A stretch of 12,847 nt of DNA. It comes from Candidatus Brevibacterium intestinigallinarum (GTDB taxonomy: Bacteria; Actinomycetota; Actinomycetes; Actinomycetales; Brevibacteriaceae). The notes under the pieces are model-generated. The model saw only the letters and a program-made list of their open reading frames with translations, did not search any database and was not told where the DNA came from. Made by a program: the position numbers and the translations under genes. Position 1 is the stretch's first letter. Each line of letters begins with the position of its first letter. Shown piece after piece: positions 1-6,869 of the stretch. The stretch lies in assembly GCA_019117325.1 (NCBI GenBank), contig DWZY01000106.1, positions 1 to 12,847 on the forward strand, given 5' to 3'.

Positions 1-22
1 GGACCGCGGTGCGCGGGGGTGC

Positions 23-688
23 TCAGAGCTCCGAGGGCTGCACGACGACGAAGCCGGGGCCGTGGAACTTCATCTGTACGGACTCACCGGAGCCGCGACC
101 CATGAAGGAGCCCAGCGAGACGTCCGTGTGGATGTCCGGTGCGAGGCTCGCGGACCAGCAGACGGCGGCCTGCGGGTCGACGAAGGTGGGCTGCTGCGAG
201 CAGTCGAGAACCAGGGGATCGCCCTGGCAGGCCAGCGCGGCCATGCCCTGACCGGACAGGACCACGTTGAAGAGGCCCGTGCCCGAGGCCATCGCCCCCA
301 GACCCTTGACCCGCCGGATGTCCTGGTCGAGCGTGGGGTCGAACGCGAGCAGCGACGAGGAATTGACGCTCAGCGCATCCTGTGGGCCCTCGAGCTGCAT
401 CATGAAGATGTTCGCGGCGTTGCGGGCGAAGAACACCTCGCCCTGGCCCTCCGCGCGCATCATGGGGGTGTCCTCACCGGACACCTGCTTCTTGAGGAAG
501 TTCCCCACGGAGCCGGACCCCTGGTGCTTGAACTGCACGTTGCCCTGGTACGCGACCATGGCGCCCTTCGTCGCGATGATCGGCGACTGCGGCGTGATGA
601 TCGTCCGCAGCATCTTCTGTGACTGCAGCGTCCAGCGGTCGGTCGACTGGATCTCCGCATTGCGCTTGGCGAAGAGTTCGGATCTCAT
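23..688 (-). CDS. AIM24 family protein
   Basis: The 221-residue product has the hallmarks of the AIM24 (DUF124, TIM24-like beta-sandwich) family. It is glycine-rich and beta-rich without a signal peptide or membrane helix. Visible family-type blocks are GAMVAYQGNV (42-51), GQGEVFFA (81-88), SGTGLFNVVLSGQG (135-148) and a C-terminal strand pair around residues 197-218 ending in FHGPGFVVVQPSE. The length fits the family. In yeast the namesake is a mitochondrial inner-membrane organiser; the bacterial role is not established, so no function is claimed. The ATG at 688 is preceded by AGGTGA (692-697 on the complementary strand) three bases upstream, a close but usable ribosome-binding site. It lies downstream of valS on the same strand, but the 152-bp gap holds a strong hairpin, so co-transcription is doubtful. 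Confidence 0.88.
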   Translation of the reverse strand: MRSELFAKRNAEIQSTDRWTLQSQKMLRTIITPQSPIIATKGAMVAYQGNVQFKHQGSGSVGNFLKKQVSGEDTPMMRAEGQGEVFFARNAANIFMMQLEGPQDALSVNSSSLLAFDPTLDQDIRRVKGLGAMASGTGLFNVVLSGQGMAALACQGDPLVLDCSQQPTFVDPQAAVCWSASLAPDIHTDVSLGSFMGRGSGESVQMKFHGPGFVVVQPSEL

Positions 689-732
689 GGGTCACCTGTT
701 CTGTCAGCGCCGCGAGGGCGCGGGGGACGGCT

Positions 733-772
733 GTGGGGTGGTGCGAACGCCTGCGCGCTCGCACCACCCCAC
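733..772 (-). terminator. Perfect 14-bp stem hairpin after valS
   Basis: The arm GTGGGGTGGTGCGA (733-746) is matched exactly by its reverse complement at 759-772 around a 12-base loop. It begins about 70 bases past the valS stop and ends 45 bases before the AIM24 start. No T-run follows on either strand, so it would be a U-less terminator, of the kind often seen in high-GC actinobacteria, rather than a classic intrinsic one. It could instead be an operator or a leader structure of the AIM24 gene. A TACAGT hexamer (complement of 771-776) overlaps one edge and could be a -10 element on the minus strand. Confidence 0.55.
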
Positions 773-804
773 TGTAGACCGCAGAGGATCAGCCGGATCG
801 AGCC

Positions 805-826
805 TCGTGGTGCAGATCCGCCACGA
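805..826. repeat. Short inverted repeat just past the valS stop
   Basis: TCGTGG (805-810) and CCACGA (821-826) form a 6-bp stem with a 10-base loop, 15 bases downstream of the valS stop codon. It is weak alone. It could act together with the larger hairpin at 733-772 as the 3' end of the valS message. Confidence 0.3.
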
Positions 827-840
827 TTCCCGGCGATCGC

Positions 841-3513
841 TCAGGCGTCGACGGTCTCGAAGACCACGTCCGTGACGTGCACGGCGGCCTCGGCCTCGGT
901 CTGCTCGTCACCGGTCGGCTGCGCGGACACGTCCTCTCGCACCTGCGTCTCCAACTCGTCGACGCGACCGGCCGCCAGCAGGTCCTCGCGCGCGGCCTCG
1001 ACCGCGGCGAGCACGTCTGCCGGGGCATGGAGCACGGCCCGCGTGATCCGGGTCTTCTGGGAGACCTTCGCCTCCGTCTTCGTCTGCCGCAGCTTCGTGA
1101 GCGCGGAGGCGACGAGCTCCAGCCGGTCGACGGGCTCCTGTGTCGCCTGCGCCGTGGGCCACGGAGCACGGTGGATCGACCCCTCGCGCCACCACGACCA
1201 GACCTCCTCCGTCACGAAGGGCAGGAACGGTGCGAAGAGGCGCAGGAGCGCATCCAGCGCGGTCGCCAGCGTGGCGTGCGCGGACTGCTGCGCCTCCTCG
1301 CCCTGCGCGCCGTAGGAGCGGTCCTTCACGAGCTCGACGTAGTCGTCCGTGAAGTCCCAGAAGTACGACTCGACGACGCGGAGCGCCTGGGCGCCGCTGT
1401 ACTCGTCCATGAGGCGTCCGGCATCCGCGATGACGGCCTGCAGGGCCGCCATGACGGAGCGGTCCAGCTCGTGCGTGATGAGGTCGTCCCGCCCCACGTG
1501 GCCGGCGTGGACGCCCTGGGCCAGCGCGAACTTCGAGGCGTTGAGCAGCTTCATCGCCAGGCGGCGGCCGATCTGCATCTGCTGCGTGTCATACGCGGTG
1601 TCCGCACCGAACTTGGCGCTGGCGGCCCAGTACCGGACCGCGTCGGGCCCGAACCCGGGCTTCTGCTCCGCGAGGATGTCGCTGGGGACGACCACGTTGC
1701 CCTTCGACTTCGACATCTTCTTGCGGTCCGGATCCAGGATCCAGCCCGACAGCGCCGTGCGGGTCCACGGGACGGAGTCGTTGAGCGAGTGCGCGCGGAC
1801 GACCGTGGAGAACAGCCACGTGCGGATGATGTCGTGACCCTGCGGGCGCAGGTCCATGGGGAACACGTTCGCGAACAGCTTCTCGTCGCGCGTCCACCCG
1901 CTCACCAGCTGCGGGGTCAGCGACGAGGTCGCCCACGTGTCGAGCACGTCCGGATCCGCGGTGAAGCCGCCGGGCTGGTCGCGCTGGGACTCCTCGTAGC
2001 CGGCCGGCGCGGTCGCCAGCGGGTCGACGGGCAGCTGCGCGTCATCCGGGACGATCGGCGCGTCGTAGTCCGGGGTGCCGTCGGCATCCAGGCGGTACCA
2101 CAGGGGGATCGCGACGCCGAAGTGGCGCTGGCGGGACACCAGCCAGTCGCCGTTGAGGCCCTCGACCCAGTTCTCGTAGCGCGAGCGCATGAAGGCGGGA
2201 TGCCACTCGAGCTCGCGGCCGCGGGCGATGAGCTCATCGCGCAGCTCTGGGGAGCGGCCGCCGTTGCGGATGTACCACTGGCGGGAGGTGACGACCTCGA
2301 GCGGCTTGTCGCCCTTCTCGAAGAACGGCACCGGGTGCGTGATCGGCTCCGGCTCCGCGAGGAGGTCACCGGACTCTCGCAGCAGGTCCGCGATGTCCTT
2401 GCGGGCTGTGAAGGTGGTCTTGCCCGCGAGTGCCTGGTAGGCCTCGGCGGCACCGGCGGCGGGGGAGTCCTCGATCCAGGCGGGCGTGTCCTGGGACAGC
2501 CTGCCGTCGCGGGTGATGATCGCGCGGGTGGGGAGGTCCAGCTCGCGCCACCACGTGACGTCGGTGAGGTCACCGAACGTGCAGACCATCGCGATGCCGG
2601 TGCCCTTGTCCGCCTTCGCCAGGCCGTGGGCGCGGACCTCGACCTCGACGCCGAACAGCGGGGAGACGACGGTGCGTCCGAACAGGTGCTGGTAGCGCTC
2701 GTCGTCCGGGTGCGCGACGAGGGCGACGACCGCGGGGATGAGCTCCGGGCGGGAGGTGACGATGACGACCGGCTCCTGGCTGCGGTCGGCCGTGCCGTCC
2801 GCAGCGGCGGGATAGAAGGCGACGCGGTGGTACGCGCCCTCCTTCTCGCGGTCCTCGAGCTCCGCCTGCGCGACGGCCGTCCGGAAGGACACGTCCCACA
2901 TCGTGGGGGCGTCCTGCGAGTAGGCGTTGCCCGTCGAGAGGTCCTGGAGGAACGCGCGCTGGGAGATCGCGCGGGCGGTGTCGTCGATCGTCCGGTACGT
3001 GTGGGCCCAGTCGACGGACAGCCCTACGGAGCGGAACAGGTCCTCGAAGACCGCCTCGTCCTCCTCCGACAGGGTCAGGCACAGCTCGATGAAGTTCTGG
3101 CGCGAGACCTTCACGTAGTCGCGCGCGTTGCGCGGGGCCTTCGCGGGCGGGGTGAAGTCCGGGTCGTACGGCAGCGACGGATCGCACGTGACGCCGTAGT
3201 AGTTCTGGACGCGGCGCTCCGTGGGCAGGCCGTTGTCGTCCCAGCCCAGCGGGTAGAAGACGTTCTTGCCCTTCATCCGCTGGTGGCGGGCGATGACGTC
3301 CGTCTGGGTGTAGGAGAACACGTGACCCACGTGGAGGGAGCCGGATGCGGTGGGCGGGGGAGTGTCGATCGAGTAGACCTCGTCGCGGGTGGTGTCCGGG
3401 TCGAAGGCGTAGACGCCCGACTCCGTCCACGCGGCGTCCCACTTGTCCTTGAGGCCCTCGAGGGCCGGCCTGTCCGGAAGATGCACCGAGTCATGTGTGC
3501 TGGAAGTCGTCAT
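841..3513 (-). CDS. valS: Valine--tRNA ligase, type 2
   Basis: This cytoplasmic enzyme charges tRNA-Val with valine using ATP. The 890-residue protein is a class Ia synthetase. It has the HIGH-type motif HVGH (61-64) in PPPTASGSLHVGH, the block YPLGWDDNGLPTERRVQ (87-103), a CP1 editing insertion at about 226-395 with TSRPELIPA (253-261) and HPDDERY (268-274), the catalytic loop KKMSKSKGN (598-606), and a helical anticodon-binding domain from about 680. The PTERRVQNYYGV wording, the SRPELIPA editing motif and the absence of a long C-terminal coiled coil match the ValS type 2 (archaeal-like) subfamily found in several actinobacteria, not the E. coli type 1. The start is the ATG at 3513. There is no clear ribosome-binding site; GACAAT lies exactly 7 bases upstream, which would fit a leaderless message. 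It is divergent from the acyltransferase gene, 73 bp away. Confidence 0.97.
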   Translation of the reverse strand: MTTSSTHDSVHLPDRPALEGLKDKWDAAWTESGVYAFDPDTTRDEVYSIDTPPPTASGSLHVGHVFSYTQTDVIARHQRMKGKNVFYPLGWDDNGLPTERRVQNYYGVTCDPSLPYDPDFTPPAKAPRNARDYVKVSRQNFIELCLTLSEEDEAVFEDLFRSVGLSVDWAHTYRTIDDTARAISQRAFLQDLSTGNAYSQDAPTMWDVSFRTAVAQAELEDREKEGAYHRVAFYPAAADGTADRSQEPVVIVTSRPELIPAVVALVAHPDDERYQHLFGRTVVSPLFGVEVEVRAHGLAKADKGTGIAMVCTFGDLTDVTWWRELDLPTRAIITRDGRLSQDTPAWIEDSPAAGAAEAYQALAGKTTFTARKDIADLLRESGDLLAEPEPITHPVPFFEKGDKPLEVVTSRQWYIRNGGRSPELRDELIARGRELEWHPAFMRSRYENWVEGLNGDWLVSRQRHFGVAIPLWYRLDADGTPDYDAPIVPDDAQLPVDPLATAPAGYEESQRDQPGGFTADPDVLDTWATSSLTPQLVSGWTRDEKLFANVFPMDLRPQGHDIIRTWLFSTVVRAHSLNDSVPWTRTALSGWILDPDRKKMSKSKGNVVVPSDILAEQKPGFGPDAVRYWAASAKFGADTAYDTQQMQIGRRLAMKLLNASKFALAQGVHAGHVGRDDLITHELDRSVMAALQAVIADAGRLMDEYSGAQALRVVESYFWDFTDDYVELVKDRSYGAQGEEAQQSAHATLATALDALLRLFAPFLPFVTEEVWSWWREGSIHRAPWPTAQATQEPVDRLELVASALTKLRQTKTEAKVSQKTRITRAVLHAPADVLAAVEAAREDLLAAGRVDELETQVREDVSAQPTGDEQTEAEAAVHVTDVVFETVDA

Positions 3514-3520
3514 GGGGGCG

Positions 3521-3526
3521 ATTGTC
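3521..3526 (-). promoter_or_regulatory. Possible -10 element of a leaderless valS
   Basis: On the minus strand GACAAT (4 of 6 matches to TATAAT) ends 7 bases before the valS ATG, and no purine-rich ribosome-binding site lies in between. That spacing would place the transcription start on or next to the start codon. The hexamer lacks the leading T of the TANNNT consensus and no -35 was identified, so this is weak. Confidence 0.25.
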
Positions 3527-3586
3527 CCATACGGGGCTCCTCAGCCGAGCGGGTGCCGGAGGGCGAAGCCTGGCAGGATATCCTCC

Positions 3587-4849
3587 ATGGCTCTGTTGGA
3601 TCGGGTGGAAGAGACGGGACCGCCGCCGCGGTCCACGCAGTGGATGAACCCCACACGCTCGGCGGCGATCATCGCGGTCATCGCGATCCACACGATCGCG
3701 GACACGGTGGGCCTGCGCTTCACCGACCACGGCACACCGTCGTGGTGGACCGCGAACGTCATCGACTCCTTCAGCCGGTGGTCCGTCCCGGTCTTCCTCA
3801 TGATCGCCGGTGCGCTCGCCCTGGACCCGGAGAAGGGCGGTCGCCCCCGCGACTTCCTGTCCAAGCGGTTCTGGCGGATCGGCGTCCCCCTCATCGTCTG
3901 GACCGCCGTCTACATCCCCTACCGGCTCTTCTTCATGGCCGGCCGCGAGACGGGCTGGGACCCGTTCACCGCGATCCTCACCGGATCGCCGTTCGTGCAG
4001 CTGTACTTCCTCTACATCCTGGCGCTCCTGGCGCTGCTGACGCCGTTCATGCGCCAGCTGACCGTCCACGGCTCCCGCCGCGCGCAGTGGGGGACCGCCC
4101 TCGTGCTGCTGGGGATCGGCATCGTCGACCACTTCGCGTCCGTCCTGGGCGGAGTGGGCGAGCCCAACATCGCGACCCGCTTCCTGCCGATGATGGGCTA
4201 CTACCTGCTGGGCTGGATCATGCGCGACTACGTGGTCCGGGGTGCGGCGCTCGCCTGGAGCCTCGTGGGGTTCCTGGGGGCGATCGCGGTCACGATGCTG
4301 TGGGCCGGTTTCGGCCCCGGGGACCGGCCGTGGGTCGTCGTCTACGAGTACCTGTCGCCCACCGTCGTCGTCATGAGCCTGACCGGGTATCTGGTGCTCC
4401 ACCGGCTGTTCGACGACGACAGCCGTCCCTACCTGGGACTGCGCCGCCTCTTCCCGTACTCGTTCGGGGTGTTCCTGCTGCACCCGCTGCTCGTGTACTC
4501 ACTGCGCGATCTCATCGGCGTGCCGGACTCCCCCGTCGCCGTCTTGGTCCACGGGCTGGTCCTGCCACTCGTCTACGCGCTCGTGTGCGCCGTCGTCACG
4601 AAGGGCGCACTGAGCATCCCAGTGGTGCGGGTGGCGTTCGGAGAGGTCCCGGCCGGTGTTGCGAGCGCCCCGCTGCCGATGGAGGACCCCTCGGATGGGG
4701 AGGACGCGGCGGAGGGTCTGCCTGTGTCCGAGCCCGGCCTCCCGGACGGCGAGCCCGATCTCGCAGACGCAGAGGAGGACGTTCCCGGCGCAGAAGCTGA
4801 CCTCCCGGAGGAGGACGCCCCGCCGGAGCCCGAGCGCTCACTAGACTGA
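3587..4849 (+). CDS. Acyltransferase 3 family membrane protein (OafA/WecH-like)
   Basis: The 420-residue integral membrane protein of the acyltransferase-3 family has about ten hydrophobic segments between residues 25 and 345. The first carries the family's R-x10-H signature (R24...H35 in NPTRSAAIIAVIAIH), where the histidine is the presumed catalytic residue. FGVFLLHPLL (293-302) is another typical block. Members transfer acetyl or other acyl groups to extracytoplasmic sugars, lipids or peptidoglycan; the acceptor here is unknown. Residues 366-420 form an acidic, proline-rich tail, 22 of 55 being D or E, which is not part of the enzyme fold and is presumably disordered. The ATG at 3587 is chosen because the hydrophobic core follows directly. 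AGGA (3575-3578), inside the 10-bp palindrome AGGATATCCT, sits 8 bases upstream. An upstream in-frame start at 3443 would run into valS and is rejected. Confidence 0.9.
   Translation: MALLDRVEETGPPPRSTQWMNPTRSAAIIAVIAIHTIADTVGLRFTDHGTPSWWTANVIDSFSRWSVPVFLMIAGALALDPEKGGRPRDFLSKRFWRIGVPLIVWTAVYIPYRLFFMAGRETGWDPFTAILTGSPFVQLYFLYILALLALLTPFMRQLTVHGSRRAQWGTALVLLGIGIVDHFASVLGGVGEPNIATRFLPMMGYYLLGWIMRDYVVRGAALAWSLVGFLGAIAVTMLWAGFGPGDRPWVVVYEYLSPTVVVMSLTGYLVLHRLFDDDSRPYLGLRRLFPYSFGVFLLHPLLVYSLRDLIGVPDSPVAVLVHGLVLPLVYALVCAVVTKGALSIPVVRVAFGEVPAGVASAPLPMEDPSDGEDAAEGLPVSEPGLPDGEPDLADAEEDVPGAEADLPEEDAPPEPERSLD
4842..4847 (+). promoter_or_regulatory. Candidate -10 hexamer for the dehydrogenase gene
   Basis: TAGACT fits the actinobacterial TANNNT -10 consensus and overlaps the acyltransferase stop codon (4847-4849). 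A start about 7 bases on would give a leader of roughly 65-70 bases before the dehydrogenase ATG. No convincing -35 is visible, so read-through from the acyltransferase gene is equally possible. Confidence 0.3.
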
Positions 4850-4921
4850 GTGACGACCACCACTGAAGTTCTCACGCGCCGCACGCTCTGCCGTGCGGCC
4901 CGTTCCGCGAAGGAGAGTCAC

Positions 4922-5674
4922 ATGAGCGCACTGCGAGCCGTCGTCACCGGGGCCAGCTCCGGGATGGGAGCCGAGACCGTCCGTCGCCTGCGGGCGCTGG
5001 ACTGGGATGTCGTCGCCGTCGCCCGGCGCGAGGACGAGCTGCGGGCACTCGCGGACGAGACCGGGTGCGAGTACGTCGTCGCGGACATGACGAGCGATGA
5101 GTCCGTCGCCGCGATGGCGGAGCAGGTCCTGGCCGGAGGCCCCGTCAACTCGCTCGTCGCGAATGCGGGCGCCGCGTTCGGCAGTGACACCGTGGAGAAC
5201 GCGGGGATCGACGACTGGGCCGGCATGTTCGACCTCAACGTGCTGGGCGTCGTCCGCTGCGTCAAGGCGCTCCTGCCCGCGCTCGAGGAGTCCGGTCGCG
5301 GCGACATCGTCGTCATGTCCTCGACCGCCGGTCACATCGTCTACGAGGGCGGAGGCGGCTACGTCGCGTCCAAGCACGGCGCGCACTCCGTCGCCGCGAC
5401 GCTGCGCCTCGAGCTGGCCGGCCGTCCCGTGCGCGTCATCGAGATCGCGCCGGGCATGGTCGCGACGGAGGAGTTCTCCCGCAAGCGCCTGGGCTCGCAG
5501 GAGGCCGCGGACAAGGTCTACGAGGGCGTCGAGAACCCCCTGACGGCCGATGACTGCGCGGACGCGGTCGTGTGGACGCTCACCCGCCCGCACCACTTCA
5601 ATGTCGACCTCATGGTCATCCGCCCCATCGCGCAGGCCGCGCAGCACAAGGTCGCCCGCAACCAGGGGCTGTGA
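4922..5674 (+). CDS. SDR family NAD(P)-dependent oxidoreductase (YdfG-like)
   Basis: A 250-residue classical short-chain dehydrogenase with a Rossmann fold. It has the cofactor loop TGASSGMG (9-16), AD at 54-55 after strand 3, NAG (81-83), the structural asparagine in DLNVLG (N106), the catalytic serine in VMSSTAG (S134) and YVASK (Y147, K151). The basic residues RR at 35-36 after strand 2 suggest NADP preference. Overall form and the ending DLMVIRPIAQ resemble the YdfG / serine 3-dehydrogenase-like group, which oxidises hydroxy acids such as L-allo-threonine or reduces malonic semialdehyde; the substrate cannot be read from sequence. The start is the ATG at 4922, with AAGGAG (4910-4915) six bases upstream. 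An in-frame GTG at 4850 would add 24 unrelated residues. The last five codons lie within the first unit of a 17-bp tandem repeat. Confidence 0.93.
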   Translation: MSALRAVVTGASSGMGAETVRRLRALDWDVVAVARREDELRALADETGCEYVVADMTSDESVAAMAEQVLAGGPVNSLVANAGAAFGSDTVENAGIDDWAGMFDLNVLGVVRCVKALLPALEESGRGDIVVMSSTAGHIVYEGGGGYVASKHGAHSVAATLRLELAGRPVRVIEIAPGMVATEEFSRKRLGSQEAADKVYEGVENPLTADDCADAVVWTLTRPHHFNVDLMVIRPIAQAAQHKVARNQGL

Positions 5675-5708
5675 GCAACCAGTGGCTGTGAGCAACCGGG
5701 GGCTGTGA
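5658..5708. repeat. Three 17-bp tandem repeats at the dehydrogenase stop
   Basis: The units are GCAACCAGGGGCTGTGA (5658-5674), GCAACCAGTGGCTGTGA (5675-5691) and GCAACCGGGGGCTGTGA (5692-5708). They are contiguous and differ at one or two positions. The first encodes the last four residues and stop of the dehydrogenase. Each unit ends in TGA, but because 17 is not a multiple of three the later copies lie in other frames. It looks like a local slippage duplication between two convergent genes. Confidence 0.9.
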
Positions 5709-5719
5709 CCGGCCGTCAC
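5705..5719. terminator. Short dyad between convergent genes
   Basis: GTGAC (5705-5709) and GTCAC (5715-5719) pair around CGGCC. The dyad overlaps the stop codon of the DUF559-type gene (5716-5718) and lies 30 bases after the dehydrogenase stop. It could be a weak bidirectional terminator, but there is no T-run and the stem is only 5 bp. Confidence 0.22.
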
Positions 5720-6657
5720 TGCCTCAGGTCCCGTCCTCGCCACCGGTCGTGCAGGTGCCTGGCGAGATCGCCCAGGAACTCCTGCATGACCGTGTCGCGG
5801 GTGACGCGCAGGTAGACCCAGCCGGCATTGGCGAAGGCCTGTGCCCGCCGGATGTCCAGGTTCCACTGGCGCCGCTGCGTCCGGTGATGGTCGCCCTCGT
5901 ACTCGATCGCGATGCGTTCGTGCAGGTACGCCAGATCGGGGTGATAGGTGATCCCGTCGATCGCCACCGGCGTGGTGACGGCGGGCTCAGGCAGTCCCGC
6001 GTCGACGATCGCGAGGCGAAGCTGCGTCTCACGGGGCGACCCGACACCAGCTCGGGATGCGCGCACCGCGGCCTCGAGTTTGCGGCGGCCCTGGAACCGT
6101 CGCCAGCCGGGGATCTGCGCGGCCAGCGTGTCAGGATCAGTGACGGCCTGACCGTGCCATGGGCCGGACAGCGCATCAACGACGTCGACGAGTTCGCGGA
6201 TCGTGAGCAGTCCCGCGAACTGGCGAAGGACCTCCAGTGGGTGGGCGACGGTGACCTCATGCTTCCGCACTGTCGTGAGCGGCTGAGGCCGGTGTCCCCG
6301 GAACCCTGGCCGCCGCATCTGCGAGCGAGCGCTCGTGATGTCGATGAGGCTGCTCCGGATGCGGCCAGGCACGGGGAGTCCGTGCAGCTGAGCCGCCGAG
6401 GCGTGGGAGAGGACGGCGTCCGGGCACACGATCTGAACGGCCTCGGTGAGCGCGCGGATCCTCCGCCACTCGTCGCCCGCCCAGACTGGGACGGCGATCG
6501 GCCGCTCGTCGGTCCGGTGCGCGTGGACTCCCGGGACGATCGGACGGCGGTGGGGGCGCGTCACTGCGTCAGACTCGGAGGCTCCCCGCTGCCGCGCCGT
6601 CGCCCTCGTGATGAGCACCGGCACCCATTCGACCGTGAAATCATCGCCTGTCGCCAT
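5716..6657 (-). CDS. DUF559 / Vsr-like endonuclease-domain protein
   Basis: A 313-residue soluble protein. The C-terminal part (about 205-305) has the DUF559/Vsr-like PD-(D/E)XK nuclease pattern: E210 in SPRE, D241 in YHPDLAY, and E252/E254 in IEYEGDHH, followed by WVYLRVTRDTV (280-290). All presumed metal-binding acidic residues are present. The N-terminal part, with ITRATARQRG (16-25), HRRPIVPGVH (36-45) and AVLSHASAAQLHG (81-93), resembles the AbiEi-antitoxin-like winged-helix region often fused to this nuclease in actinobacteria. The molecular role of such proteins is not known; DNA cleavage is inferred from the fold. No toxin partner is adjacent. The start ATG at 6657 has no ribosome-binding site but has TACCGT exactly 7 bases upstream, as in leaderless genes. 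It converges on the dehydrogenase gene. Confidence 0.85.
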   Translation of the reverse strand: MATGDDFTVEWVPVLITRATARQRGASESDAVTRPHRRPIVPGVHAHRTDERPIAVPVWAGDEWRRIRALTEAVQIVCPDAVLSHASAAQLHGLPVPGRIRSSLIDITSARSQMRRPGFRGHRPQPLTTVRKHEVTVAHPLEVLRQFAGLLTIRELVDVVDALSGPWHGQAVTDPDTLAAQIPGWRRFQGRRKLEAAVRASRAGVGSPRETQLRLAIVDAGLPEPAVTTPVAIDGITYHPDLAYLHERIAIEYEGDHHRTQRRQWNLDIRRAQAFANAGWVYLRVTRDTVMQEFLGDLARHLHDRWRGRDLRQ

Positions 6658-6664
6658 GCCCGTG

Positions 6665-6670
6665 ACGGTA
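6665..6670 (-). promoter_or_regulatory. Probable -10 of a leaderless DUF559-type gene
   Basis: TACCGT (complement of 6665-6670) matches TANNNT and is followed by exactly 7 bases and then the ATG. No Shine-Dalgarno sequence lies in that spacer. This is the usual actinobacterial arrangement in which transcription begins at the start codon. Confidence 0.45.
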
Positions 6671-6807
6671 CGGGCGACCGCGCCCGCATGGGCCGGCCGC
6701 CCTCTCCGTGTGGACGGAGCCTGCGGTCGTCCACAGTCCGACGTGCGAACGGGCGCATGTGGCGCACGGGCACATCAGATGTGAACCCGCGTGCGGGCGT
6801 ACGGACC

Positions 6808-6839
6808 ATGCGTGTCGGCGCACGGGTGATGCGTGTCGG
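6808..6839 (+). repeat. Direct repeat of an 11-bp word, 21-bp period
   Basis: ATGCGTGTCGG occurs at 6808-6818 and again at 6829-6839. The 10-bp word GGCGCACGGG overlapping the first copy (6817-6826) also occurs at 6761-6770. These flank the larger repeat cluster and share its GTG/GCAC vocabulary. Confidence 0.6.
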
Positions 6840-6869
6840 TGAGGGCCGCGCAGCCCGTCTGCCCTGTTC

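Noticed and set aside
3575..3584. AGGATATCCT palindrome as an operator for the acyltransferase gene
   Set aside because: A 10-bp palindrome occurs by chance fairly often and here coincides with the ribosome-binding site; nothing else supports an operator.
3443..3586. Earlier in-frame start for the acyltransferase
   Set aside because: It would overlap the valS coding start and add 48 residues unlike the family; the R-x10-H helix follows the ATG at 3587 directly.
877..4800. Very long plus-strand open frame (over 1300 codons) opposite valS and running into the acyltransferase gene
   Set aside because: It is antisense to an unmistakable valS, its translation is arginine/glycine/valine-rich without domains, and such stop-free shadows are expected at this GC content.
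4850..4921. Upstream GTG start for the dehydrogenase
   Set aside because: The classical Rossmann N-terminus begins right after the ATG at 4922, which has a strong AAGGAG ribosome-binding site.
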